Of a stretch of DNA of 64,000 nucleotides, positions 10,244 through 19,250 are shown in pieces. The stretch covers positions 62,001 to 126,000 of the forward strand of contig NZ_LQPW01000010.1 in the NCBI RefSeq assembly GCF_002116635.1, in the 5' to 3' direction. The position numbers and the translations under genes were made by a program. This stretch comes from Mycobacterium szulgai. GTDB taxonomy: Bacteria; Actinomycetota; Actinomycetes; Mycobacteriales; Mycobacteriaceae. The notes beneath the pieces were generated by a model, which did not search any database, was not told where the DNA came from, and worked only from the letters and a program-made list of their open reading frames with translations. Position 1 is the first letter of the stretch. Each line of letters opens with the position of its first letter.

Positions 10244-11098
10244 TCAGGCGAGCGGATTGACGCCGTTGAGGAACACCCAGACGGCGACACCAGCCGCGAT
10301 GCCGACAAGCAGCGCGACGAATGACCCGATGAACGGCCGGTGCGCCCAGCCGCGGCGCGCGTCGAGACCGTAGCGGCCCGGACCGCTCAGGATGACAGCG
10401 ACGGCCATCACAACCAGCGTGATCTGGTACTCGTGCCCATTCGGCAGGAAGTAGGCAAAGGGGTGCGAATGCTGGGCCGACATGCTGGCCAGCAGGCCAT
10501 TGATGAGGAAGGCCAGTGCCCCTGCGGCCGCCAACGGGGTGAACAGCCCCAGCACCAGTAACACTCCAGCGACGATCTCACCGCCGGCGCTGACGTAGGC
10601 GAGGATGTCGGCATGCTGGTAGCCGATGTCGGACAACGAGTGCCGGAAACCGGTCAGGCCCTGGCCGTCCCACCAGCCGAAAACCTTCTGCAGCCCATGG
10701 GCGACCAGCACCACACCCAGGCCGATCCGCAGGATGAGCAGACCGAAATTCTGGGTACCGCGCCGGCCCGCGGCCCGTAGGCGGTCTTCCTCTTCGTCGA
10801 TGTCGATGGCGGCGGGCGCGGCCGGAATCTGCCGCCCGGCGGCCTGCGGCTGGACGTATGGCAACGGCTCCTGGGCGTCGAGCATGTTGTACACCGCGCT
10901 GGCTGCGGTGGAGTTAGCCGGGTCGTACGGCGGGATCACCGTGGTGGTTCCGGTGCCGGTGCTGCCGAAGTCGCTGGAAAACCTGGCCGGAGTCAAGTCC
11001 TCTTCGGGGTCGACCAGGCTTGCCGAGACCGGCCGCCCGGCGGATGGGCCGGGGGAATCGCCCGGCCGCTGCCAATGTGAGTCACTCGAACTGGTCAC
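10244..11098 (-). CDS. doxX: DoxX-family membrane protein (Rv3005c-like)
   Basis: A 284-residue protein. A disordered, acidic and Pro/Ser-rich cytoplasmic N-terminus of about 115 residues precedes a DoxX domain with four membrane helices (LLILRIGLGVVLVAHGLQKVFGWW ... GLFTPLAAAGALAFLINGLLASMSAQHSHPF). A further C-terminal helix (FIGSFVALLVGIAAGVAVWVFL) follows. In M. tuberculosis, DoxX is reported to act with superoxide dismutase SodA and the thiosulfate sulfurtransferase SseA in a membrane-associated redox complex. Neither partner is in this window. It is convergent with cfp6 with a 10-bp gap. Confidence 0.9.
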   Translation of the reverse strand: MTSSSDSHWQRPGDSPGPSAGRPVSASLVDPEEDLTPARFSSDFGSTGTGTTTVIPPYDPANSTAASAVYNMLDAQEPLPYVQPQAAGRQIPAAPAAIDIDEEEDRLRAAGRRGTQNFGLLILRIGLGVVLVAHGLQKVFGWWDGQGLTGFRHSLSDIGYQHADILAYVSAGGEIVAGVLLVLGLFTPLAAAGALAFLINGLLASMSAQHSHPFAYFLPNGHEYQITLVVMAVAVILSGPGRYGLDARRGWAHRPFIGSFVALLVGIAAGVAVWVFLNGVNPLA

Positions 11099-11223
11099 GG
11101 GTGTCAGGGTAAGGGCATTTTCGCCTGAATCGGGGATTTGAGCGGCGCTTCCGCCTGTTAAATCCGCAGTTCGCCCGCCGAATGGTTCCGATGGGCCGCT
11201 ACGACCGGCTTGCGCGGTGGTTG

Positions 11224-11358
11224 TCAGAGACCCCCGCCGCCGTGGCCTCCACTGCCGCCGGCGAGCCCGGCGCCGGTGCTGGAGACCCCGCCGCCACCGC
11301 CGCCACCACCACCACCGCCGCCGCGGCCGCCGTCGCCGCCGTCGCCGGGTGTGCCCGC
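11224..11358 (-). repeat. Low-complexity GGC/GGT tract, Gly-rich open frame without a start
   Basis: The 340-bp doxX-lppZ gap holds a 135-bp tract whose minus strand reads as 44 open codons, mostly glycine (GDGGDGG, then a run of about twelve Gly, then GGSGGHGGGGL) and ends in TGA at 11224. An in-frame TAA precedes it at 11359-11361 and there is no usable start. It looks like a PGRS-like or Gly-rich coding remnant rather than an expressed gene. The rest of the gap shows nothing recognisable. Confidence 0.5.
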
Positions 11359-11438
11359 TTATGACTTCCGCTCGACAATCGGCTGCTTAGCCCACTTCGC
11401 GACGTGTGGCGCCGGTACCGACAGGTAGCCTGTCGATC

Positions 11439-12560
11439 ATGCGGATAAGGCGCTCGGTTCGATCCGGGCTCGCTGCGCTGTGTGCGGTGATGCTGGTATC
11501 GACCGGCTGCGCGCGCTTCAACGACGCCCAATCGCAGCCGTTCACCACCAACCCCGAACTCAAGCCCCAGCCCAGTTCGACGCCTCCCCCGCCGCCGCCG
11601 TTGCCGCCGACGCCGTTCCCCAAAGCCTGCCCGGCGCCCGGGGTCATGCAGGGGTGCCTAGAGAGCACCAGCGGACTGATCATGGGCATCGATAGCAAGA
11701 CCGCGCTGGTCGCCGAGCGCACCACTGGCGCTGTCAAGGAGATCTCCGTCAGCGCCGAGCCGAAGGTTAAGCTGGTCATCCCGGTCGACCCGTCCGGCGA
11801 CGGGGGCTTGATGGACATCGTGTTGTCGCCGACGTACTCGCAGGACCGGCTGATGTACGCCTACGTCAGCACGCCCACCGACAACCGGGTCATCCGGATC
11901 GCCGACGGCGACGTCCCGAAGGACATCCTGACCGGAATTCCCAAGGGCGCTACCGGCAATACCGGCGCGCTGATCTTCACCAGCCCCACCACACTGGTCG
12001 TGCTCACCGGCGATGCGGGCAACCCGGCGATGGCCGCCGACCCCAAATCGCTGGCCGGCAAGGTGCTGCGCATCGAACAGCCCACCACCATTGGGCAGGC
12101 GCCGCCGACGACGGCGCTGTCCGGAATCGGGTCGGGCGGCGGCCTGTGCAGCGATCCGGTCGACGGGTCGTTGTATGTCGCCGACCGGACGCCGACCGCG
12201 GACCGCCTGCAGCGCATCACCAAGAAATCCGAGGTGTCCACGGTGTGGACCTGGCCGGACAAGCCCGGCGTGGCCGGCTGTGCGGCCATGGACGGCACGG
12301 TGCTGGTCAACCTGATCAACACCAAGCTGACGGTGGCGGTCCGACTCGCCCCGTCGACCGGTGCGGTCACCGGTGAGCCCGATGTGGTCCGCAAGGACAC
12401 TCACGCCCATGCCTGGGCGTTGCGGATGTCGCCGGACGGCAACGTGTGGGGGGCGACGGTCAACCGAACCGCCGGTGACGCCGAGAAACTCGACGACGTG
12501 GTGTTCCCGCTGTTCCCGCAGGGTGGCGGCTTCCCGCGGAACAACGACGACAAGACGTAA
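11439..12560 (+). CDS. lppZ: Lipoprotein LppZ, six-bladed beta-propeller
   Basis: A 373-residue secreted lipoprotein. The signal peptide runs to a lipobox VSTGC with the acylated cysteine at residue 24, followed by a Pro-rich linker (TPPPPPPLPPTPFP). The rest resembles the soluble glucose/sorbosone dehydrogenase-type propeller (MDIVLSPTYSQDRLMYAYVS, GDAGNPAMAADPKSLAGKVLRI). The ligand is unknown and a true dehydrogenase activity is not established. The ATG at 11439 gives exactly the length of the M. tuberculosis LppZ (Rv3006). Confidence 0.95.
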   Translation: MRIRRSVRSGLAALCAVMLVSTGCARFNDAQSQPFTTNPELKPQPSSTPPPPPPLPPTPFPKACPAPGVMQGCLESTSGLIMGIDSKTALVAERTTGAVKEISVSAEPKVKLVIPVDPSGDGGLMDIVLSPTYSQDRLMYAYVSTPTDNRVIRIADGDVPKDILTGIPKGATGNTGALIFTSPTTLVVLTGDAGNPAMAADPKSLAGKVLRIEQPTTIGQAPPTTALSGIGSGGGLCSDPVDGSLYVADRTPTADRLQRITKKSEVSTVWTWPDKPGVAGCAAMDGTVLVNLINTKLTVAVRLAPSTGAVTGEPDVVRKDTHAHAWALRMSPDGNVWGATVNRTAGDAEKLDDVVFPLFPQGGGFPRNNDDKT

Positions 12561-12605
12561 CAGACCTGTTGGTCACAGCCGTCACACCAACACCACGGCG
12601 CCGCG

Positions 12606-12634
12606 GCATACCCAACTCGCGAACGTGATATCGC
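12606..12634. repeat. Dispersed 29-bp motif, copy A
   Basis: Lies in the lppZ 3' intergenic region. It matches 24 of 29 bases at 25022-25050 and 22 of 29 at 38038-38066, with the shared core CCAA..CGCGAACG.GATA.CGC. Confidence 0.5.
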
Positions 12635-12677
12635 CTGCGATAGCACCTTTCTCGCGGCATCGTGGTTGGCCGAACAC

Positions 12678-13244
12678 CTACGGCACGTCGAGCGTGAACC
12701 TCATGCCGTATCCGCGCGCCGCCTGCGCGCGCTCCTTGTTGTAGAGCCGCTGCGGCGCCTCCTGGCCCGGCTCAAATTCCTCGTCCATATCTGAGAGGTA
12801 AAGCAGTTCTTCCTCCGACTCGGGAGCCCACACCGCTACGGGCTCCAACAGGTAGGCCACATGATCCCCGACCTCGCTTCGGCTCACCGCTTTACCGAGT
12901 AACCACGCAGCCGCGTCGTCGAGAATCGGCATTCCCATCGGACCAGCGCGCCAGGCACATTGAGCGAATTGGCTGGTCTGGTCATCGGATTGGCCGCTGA
13001 AGAGTTGGGCGAGCACCTGCTTGTCCCGTGGTAGTGCGTGCACCACCAGATAGTCGGACCGGCTCGCGACCTGCACGGTGTGGCTGCTTATGGGCAGGCT
13101 GACCATGAAACTGGGTGGCTGCACGCTCGTCCGGGTGGCGAAGGTAACCACACAAGCCGACGGTTGACCGTCGGCCTGAGTGGTCACCACGTACACCGGA
13201 GTGTCCAGCATGTCCATCAAGTCGTCGAACGATTCATCGATCAC
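12678..13244 (-). CDS. Flavin-reductase-like FMN-binding protein, copy 1 (Rv3007c-like)
   Basis: A 188-residue protein of the flavin reductase-like split-barrel family (DIM6/NtaB group). Seen: the start of the barrel, TPVYVVTTQADGQPSACVVTFATRTSVQPPSFMVSLP, and the conserved H..A..S (SSHTVQVASRSDYLVVHAL) and GDHVAYLLEPV segments. Such proteins bind FMN and reduce flavins or small substrates; the substrate here is unknown. It is a diverged tandem duplicate of the next gene upstream and has a longer acidic/basic C-terminal tail that the other copy lacks. M. tuberculosis has a single gene (Rv3007c) here. Confidence 0.85.
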   Translation of the reverse strand: MIDESFDDLMDMLDTPVYVVTTQADGQPSACVVTFATRTSVQPPSFMVSLPISSHTVQVASRSDYLVVHALPRDKQVLAQLFSGQSDDQTSQFAQCAWRAGPMGMPILDDAAAWLLGKAVSRSEVGDHVAYLLEPVAVWAPESEEELLYLSDMDEEFEPGQEAPQRLYNKERAQAARGYGMRFTLDVP

Positions 13245-13289
13245 ATCACCATGATGAGTCCGAACGGCGTCGTTGTGTGCAGAACGGAG

Positions 13290-13781
13290 TTACGGCTCGT
13301 GGCCCGGTTCGATCTCGATGACGTCGCAGAGGTGAATCAGGTCGTCTAGGTCGTCGGCAAACCACGCCTCAACGGGCTCCAGCAGGTATCCCAGGTGGTC
13401 CCCGAGATCGATTCGCTGCACCGTCTTGCCCACCAGCCAGGCCGGCGCTTCGTCGAGAATCGGCATGCCTTCTGGTCCGCTGTGCCACCTGCAGTGATCG
13501 AACTTGTTGATCTCATCACCGGTTTGGCCGCCGAAGAGCCCGGCCAAGCTCAGGTTCCGGCGCGACAAGACGTGCACCGCCAAATGCTGCGATTGGCTCG
13601 CAACCTTGAAGGTGTGGTTGGCCTGAGACAACCCGACCAGAAACCTCGCCGGGTGGATGCTGGCCTGGGTGGCGAAACCGACCAGGCAGCCCGAGAGCTC
13701 ACCGTCGGCCTGAGTTGTCGCGACGAGCACCGGGGCGTTCAAGATCCCCGTCAGCCGATCCAGCACTAGCTCTGCCCGCAC
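13290..13781 (-). CDS. Flavin-reductase-like FMN-binding protein, copy 2 (Rv3007c-like)
   Basis: A 163-residue paralogue of the preceding entry, with matching segments: [55 protein letters not shown] and [14 protein letters not shown]. It lies downstream of gatB on the same strand. The GTG at 13781 overlaps gatB by 16 bp; an in-frame GTG at 13766 shares one base with the gatB TAG and is an equally good, coupled start. Expected role is FMN-dependent reduction of an unknown substrate. Confidence 0.85.
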   Translation of the reverse strand: MRAELVLDRLTGILNAPVLVATTQADGELSGCLVGFATQASIHPARFLVGLSQANHTFKVASQSQHLAVHVLSRRNLSLAGLFGGQTGDEINKFDHCRWHSGPEGMPILDEAPAWLVGKTVQRIDLGDHLGYLLEPVEAWFADDLDDLIHLCDVIEIEPGHEP

Positions 13782-15277
13782 GCCGCCAGGACGAGTTCGC
13801 GCACGCGCGCCGCGTCGGCCTGCCCGCGCGTCGCCTTCATCACCGCCCCCACGATGGCGCCCGCAGCAGCCACCTTGCCGCCGCGGATCTTTTCTGCCAC
13901 ATCGGGATTGGCGGCCAAGGCTTCATCGACGGCGGCTTGGGTCAGCGAGTCGTCGCGGACCAGCGCCAGGCCGCGAGCGGTCATCACCTGCTCGGGCTCA
14001 CCTTCGCCGGCCAGCACACCCTCGACGACCTCGCGCGCCAGCTTGTTGGACAACTTGCCCTCCTCGACCAGCGCGATCACCGCGGCGACCTGCGCAGGGG
14101 TGATGGACAGCTCGTCGAGTTGGACGCCGGCCTCATTTGCCTTCTGCACCAGGAAGTTTCCCCACCAGGAGCGGGCGTCCTTGCTGGGTGCGCCGTGCCC
14201 GATGGTGGCCGTCACCAATTCGACCGCCCCAGCGTTGACCAGATCGCGCATCACCTCATCGGAGATACCCCAATCTTGTTGAATCCTCTTGCGGCTCAAC
14301 CACGGTAGCTCCGGGATGGTGGCACGCAGCCGGTCGACCAGCTCGCGGCTGGGCGCGACGGGCTCTAGGTCGGGTTCCGGGAAATACCGGTAGTCCTGGG
14401 CGGTTTCCTTGGCCCGGCCGGGGCTGGTGTAGCCGGCCTCGTGAAAGTGTCTGGTTTCCTGGATGATCTGGCCGCCGGACTCCAAAACCGCGGCCTGGCG
14501 CTGCATTTCGTAGCGGACGGCCACTTCGACGCTTTTCAGCGAGTTGACGTTCTTGGTCTCGGTGCGGGTGCCGAATTCTGTTGTGCCGGTTGGCATCAGC
14601 GACACGTTGGCGTCACAGCGCATCGACCCCTGGTCCATCCGGACGTCGGATACGTCCAAGACACGCAACAGGTCTCGCAATGCCGTCACGTAGGCCCGGG
14701 CGACCTGCGGTGCGCGTTCTCCGGCTCCCACGATGGGCTTGGTGACGATTTCGATCAGCGGCACGCCGGCGCGGTTGTAGTCGATCAGCGACGTCGTCGC
14801 GCCGTGGATCCGGCCTGTCTCACTGCCGATGTGGGTGAGCTTGCCGGTGTCTTCCTCCATGTGCGCCCGTTCGATCTCCACCCGCCAGGTGGTGCCGTCT
14901 TCCAGGGGAGCTTCGAGGTAGCCGTTGATGGCGATGGGCTCGTCGTACTGCGATATCTGGTAGTTCTTCGGCATGTCGGGGTAGAAGTAGTTCTTTCGCG
15001 CAAAGCGGCACCACGGCACGATTTCACAGTTCAGCGCGAGGCCGATGCGGATCGCCGATTCCACCGCGACCTCGTTGAGCACGGGCAATGAACCGGGCAG
15101 ACCCAGACACACCGGACATACCTGGGTATTGGGTTCGGCGCCGAACGCGGTTGCGCAGCCGCAGAACATTTTCGTCACGGTGGATAATTCGACGTGCACC
15201 TCAAGGCCGAGTACCGGATCAAAGCGCGCCATGACTTCGTCGTAATCCAGCAGGTCAGCGCCCGCAGCAAGACTCAT
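13766..15277 (-). CDS. gatB: Aspartyl/glutamyl-tRNA amidotransferase subunit B
   Basis: A 503-residue subunit of GatCAB, which converts Glu-tRNA(Gln) and Asp-tRNA(Asn) to Gln-tRNA(Gln) and Asn-tRNA(Asn), essential where GlnRS or AsnRS is absent. GatB binds the tRNA and phosphorylates the acyl group. Visible are the cradle-domain start ([13 protein letters not shown]), the zinc-site type cysteines (FCGCA ... CPVCLGLPG), the LIEIVTKP signature, and the C-terminal helical and YqeY-like tail. gatA and gatC lie 8 kb away at 23-25 kb, separated here by the ATPase and mmpSL genes. Confidence 0.97.
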   Translation of the reverse strand: MSLAAGADLLDYDEVMARFDPVLGLEVHVELSTVTKMFCGCATAFGAEPNTQVCPVCLGLPGSLPVLNEVAVESAIRIGLALNCEIVPWCRFARKNYFYPDMPKNYQISQYDEPIAINGYLEAPLEDGTTWRVEIERAHMEEDTGKLTHIGSETGRIHGATTSLIDYNRAGVPLIEIVTKPIVGAGERAPQVARAYVTALRDLLRVLDVSDVRMDQGSMRCDANVSLMPTGTTEFGTRTETKNVNSLKSVEVAVRYEMQRQAAVLESGGQIIQETRHFHEAGYTSPGRAKETAQDYRYFPEPDLEPVAPSRELVDRLRATIPELPWLSRKRIQQDWGISDEVMRDLVNAGAVELVTATIGHGAPSKDARSWWGNFLVQKANEAGVQLDELSITPAQVAAVIALVEEGKLSNKLAREVVEGVLAGEGEPEQVMTARGLALVRDDSLTQAAVDEALAANPDVAEKIRGGKVAAAGAIVGAVMKATRGQADAARVRELVLAACGQS

Positions 15278-15344
15278 GGGCTCGATCCTAATGGTGATCG
15301 CGAGGCCGACGGACTGGACGGGCGCCGCGCGAAGCGGGTCGGCG

Positions 15345-16505
15345 TTACCGCGATGGGGAGTGCCCGTCGACTACGCGCAGGTGACGCTCGAGGTGATTGC
15401 CGGGAAACAGGTCAGCCAGCGCAGCGGCCAGCTCCAGATAGCAGCGCCGGCTCTTCCGGCTCAGCCGGTCCAGGCCGATCTCTTTGCCCAGCTGAACGTG
15501 CCGATCGAACGGCAGCACCACGGTAGCGGCCACCTGAGCCGACACTTCCTCGAGTTCTTTGCAGGACAAGATGTCGAGACCGCCCGGCGCGGTGTGGTTG
15601 ATCGCCAGTACCGTTGACGCGACCAACTTCTGATATCCGTTGTTACGCAACCACTCCAGCGTGATCCTGGTCTTTCTGATCGCGTCGATCGAGGTGCCCG
15701 TCACCACCACCAGAGCTTGCGATTCCGGCAGTACCGCTTCCATCAAACTGGACTTGAGCGCCTTGACACAGTCCACCACCACCACCGAGTAGTGCTTGCG
15801 CAGTATCGAGAACGTCTTGACGACGTCGGGCCGCTCCGCTCGCCAATTCGTGTGCGCATAGTCGGGCGGACCGAGGACTTCCAGCCCCGAGCTGTTCATG
15901 TACGTATGCGCCCGCACGTCTGGATACCGGGTGACCGAATAGTCGTTGAGCAGGTCGAACATGCTCAGCCGGCTGCGCCGACCGTGGCGTTCGGATAGAT
16001 CCCCGCCGTCGAGGTCGACGGCGATAACCCGATCGTCACGCGCCTCGGCGAAAGTGGAGGCAAGTGCCTCGACCACCGTGGTCTTGCCGACTCCGCCTTT
16101 GAGGTTGAGCACGGCTATGGGAAACGCACTTCCGAGCGGGGCGCGGATGCGGCCGCGCAGCTCAAGCTCGCGGCCCTTGACCGAGCCGACGTCCCTGCCG
16201 GTGACGCGGGATACCAGCTCACGCCAGCCCGACCGGGGGACGTCGTCGGCCTCCTCCTGGGTCAAACCGTCCAGTGCGGTGCCACCCGGGACCCGCTCCG
16301 GCCAGACCACCGGCATCCGCGCCCGCAGCGCCGACGGCGTCGGCGCGAAGGGCGATTGCGGCTCGGGAGGCTGGCGGTAGACCGGTGCGCGATGAATCTC
16401 GGGCACCGTGGTGGACGTCCAGTCCGATCTACCGCGCCAGTTGGGCCGCTCCCCCGATGGAGCGAACTGCTGAATGTCTCTGCTCAAGCGACCGCGGTCA
16501 CTCAT
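15345..16505 (-). CDS. ParA/MinD-like (EspI-type) ATPase, downstream copy
   Basis: A 386-residue protein with a disordered Pro/Arg-rich N-terminal third and a C-terminal deviant Walker A ATPase domain: [16 protein letters not shown] (Walker A at residues 136-142), then a Walker A' aspartate in [19 protein letters not shown] and Walker B-like [10 protein letters not shown]. The architecture is that of ESX-associated EspI-type and other mycobacterial MinD-like proteins, which act as membrane- or secretion-linked nucleotide switches. No ESX gene and no ParB-like partner is in this window. The ATG at 16505 is preferred; upstream GTG codons are possible. It is a tandem paralogue of the next gene. 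Confidence 0.85.
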   Translation of the reverse strand: MSDRGRLSRDIQQFAPSGERPNWRGRSDWTSTTVPEIHRAPVYRQPPEPQSPFAPTPSALRARMPVVWPERVPGGTALDGLTQEEADDVPRSGWRELVSRVTGRDVGSVKGRELELRGRIRAPLGSAFPIAVLNLKGGVGKTTVVEALASTFAEARDDRVIAVDLDGGDLSERHGRRSRLSMFDLLNDYSVTRYPDVRAHTYMNSSGLEVLGPPDYAHTNWRAERPDVVKTFSILRKHYSVVVVDCVKALKSSLMEAVLPESQALVVVTGTSIDAIRKTRITLEWLRNNGYQKLVASTVLAINHTAPGGLDILSCKELEEVSAQVAATVVLPFDRHVQLGKEIGLDRLSRKSRRCYLELAAALADLFPGNHLERHLRVVDGHSPSR

Positions 16506-16634
16506 ACCCACCGGTATAGCCGATTCGGCGGCGCCGAAAACCCAGCCAACCACTTGAATTCCGCAAACCCCCAGGACACGACTCTGTGCGCCACGCGGAA
16601 TTCAGCTATTCGACAATTTCGAGCCATCCGGGGT

Positions 16635-17843
16635 TCAACCGGAACGCGGATACGCTCCGATCTCCGCGACGGCATCTCGATCCAAGGCGCTGCTGGTGGC
16701 CAGATCGATCAGCACCGCAGCAAGCTCCAGATAGCGGCGCCTGCTCTTGCGGCTCAGCCGCTGCAGAACGATCTCGGCGCCCTCGCGCACATGGCGATCG
16801 AAGGGCAACATGAGCACGGCCCCAACCCGACCGGACAGCTGGGCAAGTTCGGTGCTGGCCGCGGCTTTCAGCCTGGCCCGGTCGGTGCGGTTGACCACCA
16901 GCACCGTCGATTCCAGCAATCGCTGATATCCGTTGTCGCGCAACATGTTCAGCGTGGTCCGGGTCTTTCGCAGCGCGTCGACCGATGCACTGCTGACGAT
17001 GACGAGGGCACGGGACTCGACCAGGACGGCCCGCATCACACCCGAGTTCACCGACTTCAGGCAGTCAATCAGCAGGACCGAGTAGCTCTTTCCCAGTTTG
17101 GACAGCCCGGTGATGAAGTCGTCGTGCTCGCGCCGCCATTCACTGGGCGAGTACTTGGGCAGTCCCAACACGTCCAGCCCCGAACCGTTGCGGTATGCGT
17201 GCGCGCGCTCGTCTAGATACTGGGGAACCGAGCCGTCGGCGAGGGTGCCGCCCATGTTGATCTGGTGGCGGCGCCCGTGCCGTTCGGCGAGATCGCCGGT
17301 ATCGAGGTCGATGGCGATGACGCCGTCGTTGCGGACCTCGGCAAGGGTGGACCCGAGCGCTTCGACGACGGTGGTCTTGCCCACGCCGCCTTTCAGGTTG
17401 AGAACTGCAAGCGGATATGCGTTGCCTACCGGTCTGGAGGCCCGGTCCTGCAGCCAGTGCAGGTACAGCTCGTCGCGGCTCGGCCGGGAACGGATTTCCC
17501 TGATGCGCGCCAACAGCCGCCGCCAGTCGAACTTGCCGGCCCCCCCGGTCGGGCTCGCGTCGAAATCGGGCGTTCCACCGGACGCGATTTGCTCCGGTCC
17601 GGTGGACGCGGGCGTCGCCACCCGCCGGACCGGAGCGGTGGCCGGCCCGCCCGTCGCCACGGCCTGCCGTTGGTAGGCGGGATTGCTGAGCTGCTGGACC
17701 CGCCGCGGCACGGTCGCGACGTCGACTTGCTGGCGAACACGCCTATCTCGCCAGCGTGGCCGCGGCGTCGGCGGGCCCGGTGCCGCGGGAGAGGGCGGTA
17801 AGGATTGCGGAGCTGCCACGCGATATGGATCGCGGTTGTTCAT
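16635..17843 (-). CDS. ParA/MinD-like (EspI-type) ATPase, upstream copy
   Basis: A 402-residue paralogue of the preceding gene, with a Pro/Arg-rich disordered N-terminus (about residues 1-100) and a ParA-type ATPase domain with [11 protein letters not shown] (Walker A at residues 151-157), AIDLDTGDLAERHGRR and LLIDCLKS. Both copies end in an LSRKSRR.YLELAA motif that could be a basic DNA- or membrane-contacting helix. The 130-bp gap and shared direction suggest an operon. Its promoter region is shared with the divergent tetR and holds two inverted repeats. Function unknown. Confidence 0.85.
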   Translation of the reverse strand: MNNRDPYRVAAPQSLPPSPAAPGPPTPRPRWRDRRVRQQVDVATVPRRVQQLSNPAYQRQAVATGGPATAPVRRVATPASTGPEQIASGGTPDFDASPTGGAGKFDWRRLLARIREIRSRPSRDELYLHWLQDRASRPVGNAYPLAVLNLKGGVGKTTVVEALGSTLAEVRNDGVIAIDLDTGDLAERHGRRHQINMGGTLADGSVPQYLDERAHAYRNGSGLDVLGLPKYSPSEWRREHDDFITGLSKLGKSYSVLLIDCLKSVNSGVMRAVLVESRALVIVSSASVDALRKTRTTLNMLRDNGYQRLLESTVLVVNRTDRARLKAAASTELAQLSGRVGAVLMLPFDRHVREGAEIVLQRLSRKSRRRYLELAAVLIDLATSSALDRDAVAEIGAYPRSG

Positions 17844-17887
17844 GTGTCATCGCGTTACCCGGTTTGTCTCGCCGGAAACTTCGTGAC

Positions 17888-17904
17888 GTTTCCTCATAGG
17901 AAAC
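17888..17904. promoter_or_regulatory. Inverted repeat upstream of the ATPase pair
   Basis: GTTTCCT-CAT-AGGAAAC, 7-bp perfect arms, about 45 bp upstream of the ATPase start. Possible operator in the divergent ATPase/tetR region. Confidence 0.4.
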
Positions 17905-17964
17905 CCGCAGGTTCGGCAGCGGTAACCAAATCGGGTATTGAGCCGGCAGTGTCGCCGACGTAAT

Positions 17965-17984
17965 ATGCGAATAGAAATTCGCAT
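17965..17984. promoter_or_regulatory. Candidate TetR operator
   Basis: ATGCGAAT-AGAA-ATTCGCAT, 8-bp perfect arms over 20 bp, about 94 bp upstream of the tetR gene. Size and symmetry fit a TetR-family site for autoregulation and control of the following mmpS-mmpL. Confidence 0.5.
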
Positions 17985-18077
17985 TCTTGTTTACCGGCAT
18001 GGTTCTGGACGAGACGGCAAACAGCCAGTGCCAGAACGATTTTCCCGTGCCTTACGCCAGGCGGGAAGGACCCAGCA

Positions 18078-18770
18078 GTGCGAAATGCACCCCTGCCCGC
18101 GCCGCCAACCGCTGACCGATCGGCTCAATCCGGGTTCGATTCAGCGCCGCGACCACCCCAGCAGGCCCGCAGCCGCGCCGCACTACAGCGGCTACTCGCC
18201 TCAGCCGAAGAGGTTTTGGTCAGCGAGGGGCTGGAAAAGCTCACGATCGCGCGCGTCGCCAATCACGCCGGAGTGTCCGTCGGCGGCGTCTACCGACGAT
18301 TCGCAAGTAAAGAGCAGTTGATCGACGCCGTAAAGCTAGCGCTGGCAGAGCGACTGGAAGTGGCCGTCGCCGCGGCATTCGAACAGGCCGAGCCATCGTT
18401 GGGTGGTGTCATCGACGCCTTCACCACGGCGTTGGCCGAAACCCTGAACCGAAGCGGCCGGCTCATTCCCGTCCTGCTGGCCAGCGGGCGTAGGGCCGAC
18501 CCTCCCGAGCAGGGCATGCGCACTGTCACTGACTTGCAGCAGCGCTTCGTCGATGCCGCGACGATTCACCGGCCGCAAATCCGCCACCCCGATCCCACGA
18601 CGGCGCTCAACGTCGCCTTTCGCACCGTGGTTGCGGCCGGGACGCACCGCGCCGCGATGTCACCGTGGTTGCCCGACGGCCTGACATGGCAGCAGTGGGC
18701 CCGTGAAATCGCCGACATGGTAACAGCACATCTGACTGCCAAGCGAAAACCCCGTCCTCCTGCAACGTGA
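18078..18770 (+). CDS. TetR-family regulator of the adjacent mmpS-mmpL pair
   Basis: A 230-residue repressor-type protein. After a Pro/Ala-rich leader of about 30 residues, the TetR helix-turn-helix reads LTIARVANHAGVSVGGVYRRFASKEQLIDAV (roughly residues 54-84). The C-terminal ligand-binding domain is unlike any I recognise. The GTG start at 18078 is supported by GGAAGGA seven bases upstream. It lies 45 bp before mmpS in the same direction, so local control of the transporter, probably released by a lipid or drug ligand, is inferred. Confidence 0.88.
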   Translation: MRNAPLPAPPTADRSAQSGFDSAPRPPQQARSRAALQRLLASAEEVLVSEGLEKLTIARVANHAGVSVGGVYRRFASKEQLIDAVKLALAERLEVAVAAAFEQAEPSLGGVIDAFTTALAETLNRSGRLIPVLLASGRRADPPEQGMRTVTDLQQRFVDAATIHRPQIRHPDPTTALNVAFRTVVAAGTHRAAMSPWLPDGLTWQQWAREIADMVTAHLTAKRKPRPPAT

Positions 18771-18815
18771 TTCGGACATCCTTCCCGCTGAAAAACACTA
18801 CGAGGCAGGGCTCTC

Positions 18816-19250
18816 ATGATGACGAGGGTGAGGCGGTACTGGCTACCGCTGCTGGTTTTGGTGGCGTTGACGCTAGGGGGTTTCGTGATCCACCGGATGC
18901 ACGGGATTTTCGGCTCGGACAACGAGATCACCCGGGAAGGGTCCGGTATTGCCAAGGACCCGCCACCGTTCAACCCCAAGCGGGTGACCTACGAGGTGTT
19001 CGGGCCACCGGGCGCTTTGGCGACCATCAATTACCTTGACCTGTCGGCGAATCCGCAGAGCGTCAAACAAGCCCCGCTGCCCTGGACGCTGACACTCACT
19101 ACGACGGCGCCGGCGACCAGTCCAATCCTGCTGGCCCAGGGCGACGGCCACACGATCGGCTGTCGCATCACAGTCGACGGCAAGGTCAAAGACGAGAAGT
19201 CCGCGCAAGGCGTCGACGCCTTCACCTTCTGCCAGGTGAAATCGGCATGA
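18816..19250 (+). CDS. MmpS-family membrane protein, first pair
   Basis: A 144-residue accessory protein of an MmpL transporter. One N-terminal membrane helix ([27 protein letters not shown]) is followed by a periplasmic beta-sandwich domain with the family motifs [24 protein letters not shown] and [12 protein letters not shown], including the conserved cysteine pair (GCRI, TFCQV). MmpS proteins are needed for export by partner MmpL proteins such as MmpS4/L4 and MmpS5/L5 in siderophore and drug export. The TGA overlaps the mmpL ATG by 4 bp. Confidence 0.95.
   Translation: MMTRVRRYWLPLLVLVALTLGGFVIHRMHGIFGSDNEITREGSGIAKDPPPFNPKRVTYEVFGPPGALATINYLDLSANPQSVKQAPLPWTLTLTTTAPATSPILLAQGDGHTIGCRITVDGKVKDEKSAQGVDAFTFCQVKSA

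Noticed and set aside
17744..18077. Partition (parS) site for the ParA-like pair
   Set aside because: No parS-like sequence and no ParB gene; the palindromes there better fit a TetR operator.
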